Source of the DNA: Trichoplusia ni
Lineage: Eukaryota > Arthropoda > Insecta > Lepidoptera > Noctuidae
Assembly: GCF_003590095.1 (NCBI RefSeq)
Contig: NC_039478.1
Coordinates: 12,648,001-12,712,000 of the forward strand
Length of the DNA stretch: 64,000 bases
Reading direction: 5' to 3'
Of the stretch, positions 1 through 13,068 are shown in pieces (position 1 is the first letter of the stretch; every line of letters begins with the position of its first letter). Below the pieces are notes generated by a model. The model was not told the DNA's origin and ran no database searches. It worked only from the letters and a program-made list of their open reading frames with translations. A program made the translations under genes and the position numbers.

Positions 1-574
1 TTGACCGGCTGGTAAGAAAAGATCAAAACATGCCTGTTTCAAATAAAGAATTGCTGATTAATTAATTTAAAACAATTTGGAATAAACTTCCTATAGTGAT
101 GGTTGTCCAAGAGAAATGCATCACAAGTCAATGTTACTGTGAACGTAAAGTCAACAACTACATATGTTTTTTCCCACGAAACGATCATTACCGCGTTTTG
201 TTTTGTTCTAGTTCTTCTACATGTACTGATTACTGAAGAGTCTATATTATGTAAAGATATACTGTATGTATTGTTTTGTATAGTGCTGATATTTTAAATA
301 GAGATTTAATCATTGAGATAAATGAAATTATTATTTTAATTAATGTTATCCAGTGACAAGTCTGATCTGATGAATGACAAAGTCTGTTTATTTCATAGTA
401 ATGTTGTTTACCGGTGAGTTAAAATAACGACGAAGCAAGCACTATAGCTAATGAGTGAAGTAAAATACACAAACTTTTGAATACTTAATTTATTATTTTT
501 TCTAATTTGAATGTTATCATCACAGATGTCAATACCGACAAAATTTCATTATAACTTTACACTTCACTAGCGTA
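1..574. other. Intergenic, no gene seen
   Basis: AT-rich sequence with no convincing coding exon. The open frame at 103-297 begins at a TTG and resembles nothing; I read it as chance. The stretch just below 575 is the 3' flank of the minus-strand glycine-rich gene. Confidence 0.5.
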
Positions 575-1195
575 TCAGCCTCCCCAGCCAAAACCACCGC
601 CAAAACCGCCGCCGAAACCACCACCACCACCGCCGCCAAAGCCGCCGCCATAGCCGCCGCCATAGCCGCCGCCGTAGCCCCCACCGTGGCCGCCGCCGTA
701 GCCACCCCCGTAGCCTCCGCCGTATCCGCCGCCATAGCCGCCGCCGTGCCCGCCGCCGTATCCACCGCCGAAGCCACGTCCTCTCCAGCCGCGGTGCCCA
801 CCGAACCGCCGCCAGTGTGTCTCGGCGGGTTCCAGGGTCTCAGCGTCGTCCTGCGGCACCACCGCCACGGCGTCGGCGCTGACCGCCTGCACCTCCACGG
901 GCAGCGCCCAGGCGTACGCCACGCACGTGCATGCCAGGAATCCGATGCATACCAACTGTAGAAGAATACACCAATCAGTTTACACTATATTTCATATACC
1001 AAAGCGTGCACTTTTTCGTTGAACATATTAAATTACGCTCCAGATTTACGTAACGGTTAATGCACAACGAGAACACAAAAAGGATTAAATTGTTCATTCA
1101 TGATTGCAGAAAATTAAATAAGGCAGGATTTTGAGTACTTAACATTTAAGATGGGATTTTAAAATGTATGTCTGGTCTCTACTTACAGTCTTCAT
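575..1195 (-). CDS. Glycine-rich secreted protein, two exons
   Basis: Coding exons are 1187-1195 (ATG AAG ACT) and 575-955, joined across a phase-0 intron with donor 'gtaagt' and acceptor 'ttctacag'. The 129-residue product starts MKT-LVCIGFLACTCVAYA, a clear signal peptide. A short acidic/alanine-rich segment (about residues 20-50) follows, then HWRRFGGHRGWRGRGFGG, then a (G-G-G-[YH/F]) array to the C-terminus. Such proteins are typically secreted and structural (cuticle, silk, eggshell); some insect glycine-rich peptides are antimicrobial. The GC-rich exon contrasts with its AT-rich flanks because of the Gly codons. Overlapping Ala-rich frames on both strands are shadows of the GGN repeats. 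The exact role is not determinable from sequence. Confidence 0.85.
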
Positions 1196-1243
1196 TGTCG
1201 CGTATTCTGTGAAGCAGTGTAGTTGGTGCACGCCGAGGAGTAG

Positions 1244-1252
1244 TTTATATAC
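1244..1252 (-). promoter_or_regulatory. TATA box of the glycine-rich gene
   Basis: On the minus strand this reads TATATAAAC, about 50 bases upstream of the ATG at 1195. The spacing suits transcription starting near 1215-1220 with a short 5' leader. Confidence 0.6.
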
Positions 1253-1259
1253 GCGCGAG

Positions 1260-4200
1260 ACGCGAGTCGCTGACTAAGCGCAGGTAAATAACCGCAGCTA
1301 CGTCCGAGTAATTAGTATATTAAACTTAAAAAATAATAAGAAATTTTGGGTGACCTCTAAACTTTTTTCTTGTGGAGTTCATGTAGCACTCGTTGCCAAG
1401 CCATTAGAGAACTGCTCATTCCTTATTAGAATTTGATTGCGCAAATCCGGAACGAATTACATTTCTATTACAGGATGTTCGCGTTAGCCCATGGTTTTGT
1501 ATGAAAGGTGTATTTGTTTAGTCAAATTGTGAGTCCAGAATGTTTACTCATAAACCTGATCGTAGCCTTGATGTGTAAGGACATTGAATAATGGTTGAAT
1601 GTGGACATATATTGTCTGCCAACAAGATCGATGATTATAGATTTCACAAGATTGACATGTTATGAATGACGTGTTTTCCGGAATATTTACTTTACTACAA
1701 TACTAATCAAAGTACGCTTATTATTCCAGTCACATCTATTTGTTAACACATAATAATCATGATTCTATTCCAAGAGTGCGTTATTTCTGGGGTTTCTTCG
1801 TTATTCTTGTAAATAGCAGTGATTATGCAGAAGCCACTAATATATTGATGAAGATCATAGGAGGGTTTATGGGAAATATGACTCCTTTGCTTAAATATTT
1901 TCATTTGATGGGTAATTTAGCTATTTCGGAACTTTAAGTAACATTTTTAAGAATGAAACAGAGTGTGTATTTGGAAGAAGATTTATTAATGACATTTTAT
2001 TGTAGTAACGGACAGACCAGCACTTTCACAGATTTTTGAACATTAAGACAGTACGATATAATTATGTTTAGCCGAATTAGATCAGGATCTTCAGATTGAA
2101 AATTAAAAATAAGCAAGAGGTACCGCGTTAGTGGTAATCAGTCAAGAAAACCGTTCTTATTCCTTCTTTACATGAAGCATGGTTTTTTTTATGATTGTGC
2201 TAGTATACGTGTTTGACAGTCAGAGATTTGATTCCTGTGAAGCACTCAGTAAAATTCTTCAGGCTTTTATTCAGGCTGTCTGCATAAATCTGTTAAAAAA
2301 ATACCAGCGATTTTGATGTATTTTAGCGAAATTTCCATAAGGGATTTTATTTTTTAGCAAAAAATTAATTGCAAGTTTAGGATGCACATTGTTTTTTTTT
2401 AATTAAATCTTCAAAATAATTAGCCAGTTATTAAAATCCAGTTAAACATGATTTGAGTACTAAATAATAATAGTTATTAATTTGGTGTTAAAACTGGTTT
2501 GAGGCAAAATTACATTTTGAGAAGATTGTTTTTGTGATTTAGGTTATATTTCTTTATATCGTAATAATTCACAGTGTCGGTCGAGTGATTGAAAACAGAT
2601 CCTTGTATGAAGTTCAAGGATTCATTTTCATTAATCTAAAGTGTTTTCATAATGAAATACGGAACAGATTAAACTGTTTTAATACTTACTAATAGAGCAG
2701 GAATCAATATAAATGTTATATTTTCGAAGCGATTGTTTTTTCAACTGACTTCTGAAGGCGTTTCAATTCGTGTGTATTTTTCATCAAGTTTGGATGAGTA
2801 CTTTTAATTTAAAGTCGGTTTTATACTTTTGGTGTTTTAGAAACTATAATAGGGGTTCAAAAAAGACATGAAGCTATGATGTGTGTGTGTGACCCTAAAC
2901 CAGACTCTAGTCTCCTTCAACACTTTTACTATGTAACCAAAATTTCCGATGATTAGAAAAATAAAAAACCCCTGAATAAAAAAAGGTTGCTGTCTTTCCA
3001 ATTGCCAAAAACAAAAAAATGGATATAACGAGACATTTTCGAACATCACTTCGAACAAATATGGCTTTTATTTCGTCTAACATTACACATTATACTTTTC
3101 GGCAATTCTTGATAAATTTATGTGAGATAGTGAGTGTCGTTGTGCACTTCCTTCGCCGTGTAAAAAATTACACACAGCGGCCGGCTCTTTGACCACTGCA
3201 GGCGTGGACAAATGAATGTGTAATTACATAAAAACTTAATAAGTACTCCGCATGCTTAATACATGATGACAACAGTTGGATTCACCACCAAGGTAAACTA
3301 CGTAAAGACGGATATTGTGTAGGTTTACGCCATAAGTATATTTTGTGTATCTTTTCGATTCATTGTATTGTAAGATTTTATTCCTTTTTTATTTTATAGT
3401 AGTCATTATTATGTTGGCTTATTACGAAGAGTTTAATGTTCTGGAATGTGTTATAAATGAATATAACAATGCTTTAGAAGTCTGAATGAACATAAAACGA
3501 AAGAGAATAAAATTGTGAATACGCAAGAACTTGTATGAATGAAATATTTCAAAGAATCATTACGTTGTAAAGGGTTTTAAAACAAGTAGTTTACTTATGA
3601 CTTTCAAAAGTAGTTTGATCATTCATTAAGTTACGAGTTGCGTTGTTTTGTGCGTTCACACATTTAATTACAGAAAAATAGTATAGGTATAGGTACATGC
3701 AGACAACATTTAACGACTTGTTAACTTTCGTTGAATTGAATTAGCTTTGACGAATAATGATTTAATGTGATGTAAATAAGTGTTGCGATGATGAATAACT
3801 AACGCGATCTATAAAAAAAAAATTGTGCCGACCCTAAGTGACTGGGCAGGAAGATGATGACTTTGTACAATTTGAGTTCCTACTATAACGCGGCGTATAT
3901 GACCATCTGTCAAAAATATATGATTCTTGATTGATTTGTTAAACTGCACGCAGCAACGCAACATTAGGTACATGGCTAATCTGTTAATTTCATGAAACTG
4001 CTAGTTGAGGCGGCAAACTTAGTTAGGCTATTAATATATGTAGCTTATTGTTAGATAGAGCTTTATCGACAAGATCTTAAGGGTATAAAAAAGAAACTAG
4101 ATTTTTCATCCACCAGATATGGATGTATATAAAATTAGTCAAACCGTTTTGGATGAGTTTGACAGCAAAACATTGCAGAACGATTTTTTTTATATCAGAC

Positions 4201-4735
4201 ATACGTGGTGCGAATAATAAAGAAAGAGAGAAGTCTGAGAGAAGGCAACTCAACGCTAAGTCCAGGTCTGTGATTGATGAATGATCAGGACTGATCTCCT
4301 ACAATGCGATTAGAACGCGTTACTAAAATTGCGGACGCCTCTAAACGCTTCAAAAATCATACATTTTGATTTTCACCTACGGTCAGCCTAGAAAAAGGTC
4401 GAAATGACAAAAACCCGGGTTCAACAACCTCACATTATCCTCCGCTTTACATTTACGCATCTTGTAGTAGGTAATGGCCGCACCGGTCAACCATATTTAC
4501 TAGGACCTGACACACGTGACCTTTTTGAAGATCGCTGGCGGATTATTTACATACAAAAGGATGAAAAATATGCTTACAACTTAAAAAGAAATTTACGACC
4601 GCGTCGATGTCTTTTACGTGCCTTCGTGGACGTGACATTTGTATGGCGAATTTGTCATTACTGTCGCTGTTCGTAGCAACGAGATAAATATATAGCAATG
4701 TGTGTATTACTTTGCCTTAATACATTTTTTAAAAG
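1260..4735. other. Intergenic, no gene seen
   Basis: About 3.5 kb of AT-rich DNA. Open frames at 1740-1937 and 2837-3058 (minus) have no recognisable domain, signal peptide or splice context. A short (GT)n run lies near 2879. I see no RNA gene. Confidence 0.5.
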
Positions 4736-4739
4736 ACTA

Positions 4740-4870
4740 TTTCCGCGTGGCATAGGGATTTACAAACATTTAAGTCACATGCAGTCATAAGTCAAAAGAA
4801 CACACAAATGCTTGTCTAACGGGGGGAACGGGGGCTTCGAATCCGAGGCTATTCTCGCATAGTGGGTTAG
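4740..4870. repeat. Degenerate dispersed repeat, copy 1
   Basis: Shares with 5580-5735 the order 'gggatt(c/t)ac(g/a)aacatttaag(t/c)cacatgca', then a 'cgaatccgagg / cgaggatcgaagg' block, then 'catagtggg(g)ttggcg'. This looks like an old dispersed repeat. The open frame at 4404-4676 just upstream has no recognisable features. Confidence 0.45.
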
Positions 4871-5579
4871 GCGTATTTCATTATTTAAAATTATTACTTG
4901 AGAGAAGGTTTTCCTGGACATAATGGTAAAATTTTGGCCTGTTAGTAAGTTTTTAGGTATTAGGACGCAAGTGGACGAGAATTATATCGCAAGTACGATT
5001 AGTTTCCTTTTGTATTTAATGTTTGAATTGGATGTGTGGTTGACTTGATTGAAGCACATGTTTACTTTACCGAAGGCAAAAAGTATTGTTACAAATGTAC
5101 GAAATAAGTTTAGAGTTAGGGAAATACGCTGATGCTTATTTTTTGTGTTAGGTTTGTAACGTAAACCTGGGGTCTGTGCTTAGTACCTATGGCTTGTTCT
5201 AGTATTACTGAAAAATTGTGAAAGCAAGAGAGAGCGCGCTCTACACTCAACTGGACTGATGCTATATACATAGGATGGAATTAATACTCTTTTTGTTATT
5301 ACAGTCACATTTTTTTCGCAGCAATATAATCTTTGTTTTTAAGGACGTAAAGGACATTGTAGAGATCCATTAAGATTTGAATTATATTCGAGGTGAAGCA
5401 GTACTAAGAGCTTTTAAACAGGACTTTGTTTATAATCGTAGAAGTGAGACGGCAACATACGCAGCACGTATAGGTGTCTCGCTTACACTTAAAAGTCTAC
5501 TTTGAGAGAGTATTGCTATAGCACGGGACATGTAACGTTTTTGTTTCTTTTTAAAAACGCCCGCCGGACTAAGGTATTT

Positions 5580-5735
5580 AATCCTTTGGTTGCAGAGGGA
5601 TTCACGAACATTTAAGCCACATGCATGATGGCAACCAGACCTAAGACCAGATTCATGGATCAAAAAACGTTTGTCCTACGCGAGGATCGAAGGTCCCACA
5701 CGTCGCTCATAGTGGGGTTGGCGTTTTGACCTTAA
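5580..5735. repeat. Degenerate dispersed repeat, copy 2
   Basis: Second copy of the repeat at 4740-4870. Its 3' part, 'cacgtcgctcatagtgggg', is also found near 44685-44725, so at least three relics lie in the window. Confidence 0.5.
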
Positions 5736-5739
5736 CCAC

Positions 5740-7004
5740 TCGGCTATTGGTCAGTATCATGTAAGTGATACTCGCTACATACCTAGCTTTGTTCGTCATG
5801 TCATATTAGTTTTTGCTGCTATGCCTCATTTGCTTTGGCATGTCGTTAAATCCGTGAACATTAGGAACAAAAAACTTAGGTTTTTAAGAAACCCATCTTC
5901 AGATGTTGCGATAACTGCTGGCTGTTGGTAGAATCTAGAGCATATAGACCGTACTTAATTGTTATTATAACTTTTGACAACAACTTTTGACAGCTGTTAA
6001 ATTGAAGTACGCGTAGTAATGTGACCATACAAGCTCGGAAATTATCGATTTTAAATCTTCCTTATCGATTAATGCGATCCGAATTCTTGACATCGTTATT
6101 AAGTATAGCATACCTGTAAACCTTTTTGGTTTTATTTAATAAATACTTTTTCTCATATAGCAAATAGTTTGAAGAAAAAAACCAAAGCCAGTAGAATTAA
6201 CCGCTATAACATTGAATTACGTTTATATAATCAAAATTTGAATTACATTATTGTTTTTTATAAAATAAATCATTTTTATAAATAATCTATACTATAATAA
6301 AAATGTTAGGCCGCCTGTAAAGAAAAAAAACTATCATCTACGTCAAGTAATAATTTAGATTCGATATTTTTATTATTTAATTTAATTAATAAAAATACTG
6401 ATTGAAAAAAAACGCTAGCATTACGAAATTGATTGTACGCACGACTTAATTCGATTACCTACTTTTGTAACGCAAATACACACAATTACACTTAGACCGA
6501 TCGCGATGTAGCAAAAAATACCTTTTAGTTTTACAACTTATTTAAGTTTTACCATTTTGAACCTTTTCAGAATGATAAATCTCAATGGAGGTAGGCAAAG
6601 GGCATACCAATTTTTATTAATGATAAGTATTCGTTAATGCTTCTGCCAATATTTTATGCCGGAACACACAACCCTTTCAGAGAGTGTCGTAAAACGTAAT
6701 GATGGCGATTATTTTTTAATTACAAACCGGGTATCGCAATTTTATTTACAAATTGAGTTATTTTGTAAGGAAACTTGATGTCCTAGTGCAGGGGCAAAGA
6801 CCTCTTGTTAAATATCTATGGGAGATACTGTGATCGGCATGACAGCCGTTACTGGTTTCTTTTTTGAAAACATGTGTTATCATCCTTAAGTTGAAAAGCT
6901 GGAAGTCATTCTAGCATTAAGTTTTTGTTCTACATTTATGCACCTTTTTCCGTGACTACAAATATAGCGTCTCATACATAGTATCAGTTTTTCTCTACCA
7001 CAAT
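5740..7004. other. Intergenic, no gene seen
   Basis: AT-rich, with no supported exon or RNA gene. A 'ctatactataataaaaatgttagg' stretch near 6288 resembles starts of lepidopteran non-autonomous elements, but I cannot delimit an element. Confidence 0.4.
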
Positions 7005-7079
7005 ACTTAACAGGGATTGAACCCGCAACCTTGTTCACAAGAATCCGGTTTACAATCCACTTTACTCCCATGCCTCAAC
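7005..7079 (-). mobile_element. tRNA-like SINE head relic
   Basis: On the minus strand it carries an A-box-like 'agtggattgta' and a B-box-like 'gcgggttcaatccct', in the spacing of a tRNA-derived SINE head. It resembles the better preserved element at 54635-54866. It is too degenerate in the acceptor stem for a working tRNA. Confidence 0.5.
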
Positions 7080-8532
7080 ATTGTTTTTGTTGCCACCGTA
7101 ATAGTGCATCTGATGAAAACATTTAATTTGTAATACTTATTTTAAGACTTTAAGATATTATCTTTAAAAGAATCTCCAAAAACTGGGAGTGGTTGAATGG
7201 GTAATCAATATTAATCAAGAAGTGTACTTGAGAACGCAGTTAAGAGAAGTGACGTCACACGTGGATGCGGCTGCCTGCATATTGGGTGTATCTAGGTTGT
7301 GTGTAGTGTGTTGCCATCTCTAAAATTAAGGAGCTAGGACGAGATGTGTAAAAATTGCGGCTTTTTGAGTCGGAACCTGGACATATCAACAGGTTATTTT
7401 TCAGTGTGTTGCTTGCGGCGAATTTTTTTATCGCAGAAGAGAATTATAGAAGAAGCACTTCGGAAGCTCTTTTAAAATAAGACAGGAAAAGGAGATGGAT
7501 GGCAACCCTAAGCATATCGGTCGATTATTTGTTGGCTAGAGATCTGAGTAAAATTAACCAGCTCGAGTTGACGCATAGAATAAAATAATAAACAGTTTCT
7601 AGTTTTAATTTTTTTGCGCAGCATAGATCATAATTGTGTTGATGTTTTGAGTGGAGATTGATGTGCGAAAATGGGTTTTTCACAACTTAATTGAATTTTG
7701 AGCTTTTTTAATCAATTTTAAAATCTGCAATTCAATAGACTGGTTTATTCTATTAGTGTTTACAAGTACATTGAATAGTTTAAACACTTGTCGCCACTAA
7801 CTTGAGCGTCATTGTAACTCGATTGGTAAGAACCATTTTTTATTTATGTTTTTGTGAATATCAATTAACATCGGTTTAGCTCAACCATTTATATTAATTA
7901 TTTAGGTCGAATCGAGGTTTGTTGACCTAGCGAATATTTTGGCTGAGCGTCGATAAATTAATCAATCATTATTATTTTGCAAGCGCTTGCTCTCATGTTT
8001 TTATTGTTTCGTATAAATATTATTATTATATATATTATTATATTTATTTATTATAAATATTAGTATTTGTGTTGTATCCAAAAGTAAATAAGGAAGGAAC
8101 TCAATTATTGTGCTACTCCGTAACCTCTGATACTCTCCATATATAGACTTCGTCAACGGGTCTCTTGACGAAAATGGTAAGAAGATGGCACCCGTGTAAT
8201 TGACGACACTTGATCGAAATTAATTTTGACAGACAAGGCGAGAGGTTGCGAGTTAAGCAGTGCTTATTGGAATACAGGGAATAAATATGACACCTCGTGC
8301 AAGATGTTGACATCGTAGCTTGATGTTCTAAGATGGTCGCGTTACTCTCTTAATGAATAGTTTCATCAAAGACATTCTCGTCGTATTTGTATCTGATCAG
8401 ACCTCTGCAACTAGGTTGACTACTCTAGTGAACTCTGCACTGCTGTTAGCTCATCCATCAAGTAAATACGACCTGTGTATAGATATGTATTTATTGTGTA
8501 CATCTACAGTAACAATTAAAACATTTAAAGTA
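7080..8532. other. Intergenic, no gene seen
   Basis: AT-rich, including a low-complexity TTATTA/TATATTA run at about 8020-8065. Open frames at 8113-8313 and 8353-8607 show no coding character; the latter overlaps the 3' end of C1 on the other strand. Confidence 0.5.
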
Positions 8533-10739
8533 TTACCGGTCTTCATCCAAAACTTCTGTCACATAATTGTAGCACACTACTCGGTCGTCTTGCTCAACAC
8601 AAGCTGATGAAGTAGTCTCAACGGTGTTTTTGTTAATTCTAGAATCACCATCACTATCAGTTTTATCAGGAATCTCCTGAGGATGTTCATTATTCTTTTT
8701 ATCATCATAATTTTGTTCACGAGTTTCTTGCGTTAACGATTCAACTGATTCCCCATTCCTCACATCTGGTGTTTCAATATTGTTCTTGTGTAATATTAGA
8801 ATGTTGTCTTTGGGTTGTGTTTCAGACGATAAGTACTCGGAACTGCTGCTACTATATGTGAGTGATTCAATGTCACTGACTGATAGTGTTGGTGTATCAG
8901 TTTCAGATTTTGCAACTGTCGTTTGGTCAATGTTAAGCTTTTCTGCTAAAGGAGCGTCAGTTTCAGAAGCCGGCCGAGTTTGAGATATGTCGTTTCGGAG
9001 CTCTAACGGAATTGAATCAATTACCATTTTTGTTGTTGGAAGAGTTTGGTTTGCTTGACCATTTGGGATAGTAAGAGGTAGCTTAGGATCAACTTTGGAC
9101 GCTGGCTGTAATGGCATTATGTCAGTTTTTGCCACTGCTGATGTTACCTGGGTGAAGATTTTATGCGTTGATGATTGAGGATGTGTGGTTGATTGAGATG
9201 GTGTTGGTGATTGAGATGGTGTTGGCGATTGAGAAGGTGTGGTTGATTGAGATTGTGCCGTCGATTGCGATTGTGTTGATGTTGGTAACAGAGTTACATT
9301 CAATTTGAATGCTGATGACAAGGTGAACTCCTGGTCATTACATATTTTTGACAGCAATATACTTGAAGCTGATCTAGATGATTCAGTTTTCAGAGTAGTC
9401 ATCATAATTGTAGTTGATATTTTTCCTTTTCTTGAATGTTTTTTTGTCTTCTTTTTTAATTTATTCTGTTCCATTTCTACTTCACTTAGTGCTGATTTAA
9501 GTAAGTTGTTATTTAATAATAATGATCGTATTTCAAGACTAGGAGTCATTGTTGTTGTTGGAACTGTTCTTAGCGATGTTCTCGTTGGTATTTGTCTTCT
9601 TGTTGTTTCATGCTTCGCGTCCAACTTTTCATCACTGGCCTTGTCTTTGTGTATAGGTATTCTTAGGAGGTTGTTCAGCGGTTTGTTTCCATACCCACAT
9701 TCAATTCTATCACCTCGCGAGTAACACCCGTTGCCCATATCAATGAAGCGCTCCTCATCTTCCATTTGACCGTGGTTCTTATCGTAGCCACAAAGTATTC
9801 TGCCATTGAGATATTTGCAGTGGTTTGCATCATACAAATAACCTTCATTTTGCCTTCTTGTGTCAGTGTGCAAAAGTTCACTTGGATTCCTTAAGATAGG
9901 TACTACTGTCTCTTCAGACGCAAAGCTTTCGGGTGAATCAAATGTTAAGGGATCATAATAGACTTCCCCAAGTTTTGGAGCCGATTCGACAAACACCATT
10001 ATTTCAATAAATATGCAGTATATCTGAAATATAAGTAGATGGTTATATGTAAGCAAAAGGACGTCACGGATGGTGGGACTAGGGCTATTCCTTTTTTCTT
10101 GGCTCTATTAGCGGAAGGTGGACGTAGCCCACAGTTGAACATAAATGTCTCATAAAAGAAGTAAAAGGACATAAGTTTATGCCTAACTACAACTGCTATG
10201 TTTGAAGAAAAGAAAATTGAAATTAATTTTCAAAGACAAGATGATGAAACTTTCTGTAATATATGAGTAACTCTGCTACATGCGAGGTAGTGAACAAAAC
10301 CTATTCGATTACTGATCATGATTTTTTACATGCTATAAAAAATCTCATTCATCGTTTTACACATTACTGCTGACGTTTCTGGGTTTCCTACTGCGATTAT
10401 ATTTTAAAAGTCATGGCGTATCATCAAATTATAGTGATAGTTTGAGGTTTTCCTCCCATTTATAAATTGTTAGTTACAATTATCAGCTTTCAACAATTAA
10501 CTTTAACTACTTTTTAATAGGTATGCTTCACAAATTTTGGACTAAGTCTAGTACGTAGTGATTTTTTATGTTAAAAATAGTGTTACTAAAATTGTATCGA
10601 AAAGTCTTGAAGAATAGTTAGGCTGAAGTAGAGCTGAAGATTTCAAGTTCAATTGGTTAACATGGCTTTATAAAATCATTTTCATCTAATAATAAACAAT
10701 GTGTACATAAAACATCCTTACCAGTAATGCAATTGACAT
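8533..10739 (-). CDS. C1: secreted protein with CxxxxxRxxC motifs and long Ser/Thr spacer
   Basis: Exon 1 is 10722-10739 (M S I A L L, donor 'gtaagg') and exon 2 is 8533-10023 (acceptor 'atatttcag'), both phase 0. The 502-residue product has a signal peptide spanning the junction (MSIALL|IYCIFIEIMVFVES). Two paired-cysteine units follow at about residues 75-84 (CKYLNGRILC) and 106-115 (CYSRGDRIEC), and a third at the C-terminus (about 481-490, CVEQDDRVVC). Units 2 and 3 are separated by about 360 residues rich in Ser, Thr, Pro and Gln, including a tandem SQSxTPSQSPTP stretch (DNA about 9180-9275). C2-C4 carry the same units with much shorter spacers, so the spacer appears inserted or expanded in C1. 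It may be O-glycosylated, mucin-like. Molecular role unknown. Confidence 0.8.
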
Positions 10740-11750
10740 TGTAAATTCATATATTCGAGAGTTCGTTGATTGATTGGATGTGTTTCATTTGATTTTACTT
10801 TCATAATTGTAAACCTTATTATTTTTCATCGCTTGGTACTGTCGGCAAACAAATCAATTTTGTGAAATAATTACGCGTGTGATATTATTTCATGTTTTAC
10901 ATTAGATACAATTGATTGTATTTATGAGGTTATTAAAGAAACAGTCGTGTAAAATGGAAACATTTTCTTATTTTTGTGGTAGCGTTGTCCAGTCTGCTTG
11001 TTGTCTTCAGATTCAGGGTTTCTGAAGGTTTATTATTTCCGCTCGTTAGTGGCGAAAAAAAGTGTTTTAAGTAAAGTAAGGTAAATACTTTGTTAAAGAT
11101 TGATATGAATTTTGCAAATAATGAAATCATCGATAATAGATCGATTAGATCCTAAGTACAGGTAAGTCCACAGTCAGTAACCACAGCTCATTTAAAATTG
11201 TTTATGAAGTGTGGACTGCAGCAGATCTCTGTAATCATTGAATTCCATTTAACGCTACAAAGCGATGCAACAATGATCAAGCTTTGTGACGTCACACCTA
11301 GGTTTATTTAGTTTTACTTAGTTATTAAATCTCGGCTGGGAATCCCTCATATGCATACAAAAACGAATCAAGAGGCTTACATCATCCATAATGATAGATG
11401 GATTGAAGATGCTCTAATCGCCCTGATCGCGAGTTCAAAACTATTAAAATCGAGTTAAAGAGACTCATCGCAATAAGGCGCGTTTACAATCTCACTTTTT
11501 AAATAAAAACAATATAATCTGTTGGAATGTCATTGACGTGACAAGCTGACAGTGCTGAATAGCCAGAAGAGGCCAGAAGGGAGAAATACACATAAACCTA
11601 GAATAGAAGAAATAATGAATACGTAACACAATTTACAGAACGTCAATATGGATGTGCACAATAATTATACATATGTTACAACAAAATCAAAATGAATAAA
11701 TATCTACATAAATTACTACTAATGAAAAGCCCCAGCCCTTAACAAAGAAA
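10740..11750. other. Intergenic between C1 and A1
   Basis: This should hold the C1 promoter, which I could not pinpoint. No other gene is supported; the frame at 10933-11130 looks like chance. Confidence 0.4.
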
Positions 11751-11756
11751 TAGAAA

Positions 11757-11763
11757 TATAAAC
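11757..11763 (+). promoter_or_regulatory. Possible TATA box of A1
   Basis: TATAAAC about 70 bases before the A1 start at 11833, leaving room for a ~45-base leader. Confidence 0.45.
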
Positions 11764-11832
11764 TACACTCTCTACACATAACTGTAATGTATAAGAAGAT
11801 TTTAACATGTCTGCAACCATAAAAGGCATAAA

Positions 11833-12753
11833 ATGTGCATCCGCCGCAAAGACAGTAAGTTTTTACTTTTATTTAATGTTTTTAGTAACAGGTACATTTA
11901 TTTAATTCTTTCCCGATACTGTTAATTACCTTCAGGAAATAAGGAGACTCAATATCCAACTCAAAAGAAAAAGATTTCTTGTAAACGCAGATGCAGGCGA
12001 TGGTTCTATAGGAAAATGAAAAGGCGCTTCAAGAAAAAAATATTTGGAGACCCGGACCCTAAGTTAGAGGAATATGAATTTATTGGGATGAATCTAGGCA
12101 GCATACGAAACAAACTAACAGGACGCAAGAGCTCGGTCTTTGAAAATAAGATAAGACTATCGAAACTGAATAAGAATGATCTGGAGCAGATAAGAGGAAT
12201 AAAGGCAAAGGACTTGAAGAAACAATACTCGATAACTGAATCTAAACTTAACACACTAGGAGGTATGCTTACAGACTATAAGCAAGACCAGTTATTATTA
12301 TCGGACGTGCCACGGAAAGAAAAACAGAAGAAACTGGATAAAAAACGATTAAACGAATTGTTGCAGGATTATGAAAAAGCAAAGAAGAGAAGGGACTTGG
12401 AAGGTCTCCAACAGAACGTCAAAGAATTAAAAAAGGATGAAAGGAGTAAGTCCCAAAGAGTGGTATTGGATAAAATACTAGACGATTTGGAGAAAGGCAA
12501 GGTGTCCAAGCCGGAACTATTGAAAAGCAAACTGAATCCGAAGAATAAGACTGAAGTTGATAAGTTGTTAACACAGTACGGGCACGCACACTCAACACAG
12601 AACAGAGGGCTTTCATTCTTTAAATCAAACACTAAATTGGCATTTATTCCTTCAAAACTAAGATTTCAAGAGCTGTTAGAAGATTTTAAGGACTTTCGAC
12701 TCTCAGATATGTTCAGCTCGATGAAAACTAAAATTAATAATAGAAACTTGTAA
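11833..12753 (+). CDS. A1: lysine-rich helical protein of the duplicated A/B pair
   Basis: Exon 1 is 11833-11854 (22 nt, MCIRRKD plus one base; donor 'gtaagt') and exon 2 is 11936-12753 (acceptor 'accttcag'). The phase-1 junction restores an open frame running through CKRRCRRWFYRKMKRRFKKK. The product is about 279 residues, with a very basic N-terminus and long charged helical or coiled-coil stretches (for example LDKKRLNELLQDYEKAKKRR), and no signal peptide. A2 at 14340 has the same 22-nt first exon and the same intron phase, which supports this start over the earlier ATG at 11808 (that frame stops early in exon 2). An AATAAA at about 12929 may end the transcript before B1. The charge suggests nucleic-acid or nuclear association, but I recognise no domain. 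Confidence 0.75.
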
Positions 12754-13068
12754 TTTACGAAACACTGAAATTGATTTTATTTGTAGTGGTTGTTAGAAAA
12801 AAGGTTAATACTGCTTACATTTTCGCCACATTTATACACAAAACCTTTAAGAATTTTGAATCGTTCCAAAAATGGCACATATTTGTCCCAAGAACACAAA
12901 AACTAAAACATTTAAAGTAAATTAATACATAAATAAATTGAAAATAGTGGTGTTACAGATAGTATTTTATTCGCTGTTTCCATTTAGGCATAAGATGTGT
13001 TACAGAAAAATTGTGAAAATTCTCTTGTCTGTTGTGTCTTATTCTATGTCTTTTTTTTTTGTTGACAG

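Noticed and set aside
529..961. Alanine-rich open frames on both strands over the glycine-rich exon
   Set aside because: They are frame-shifted readings of the GGN repeats; only the frame with the spliced MKT signal peptide is plausible.
4404..4676. 90-residue open frame with an ATG
   Set aside because: No signal peptide, domain, splice context or paralogue; it sits next to dispersed-repeat sequence.
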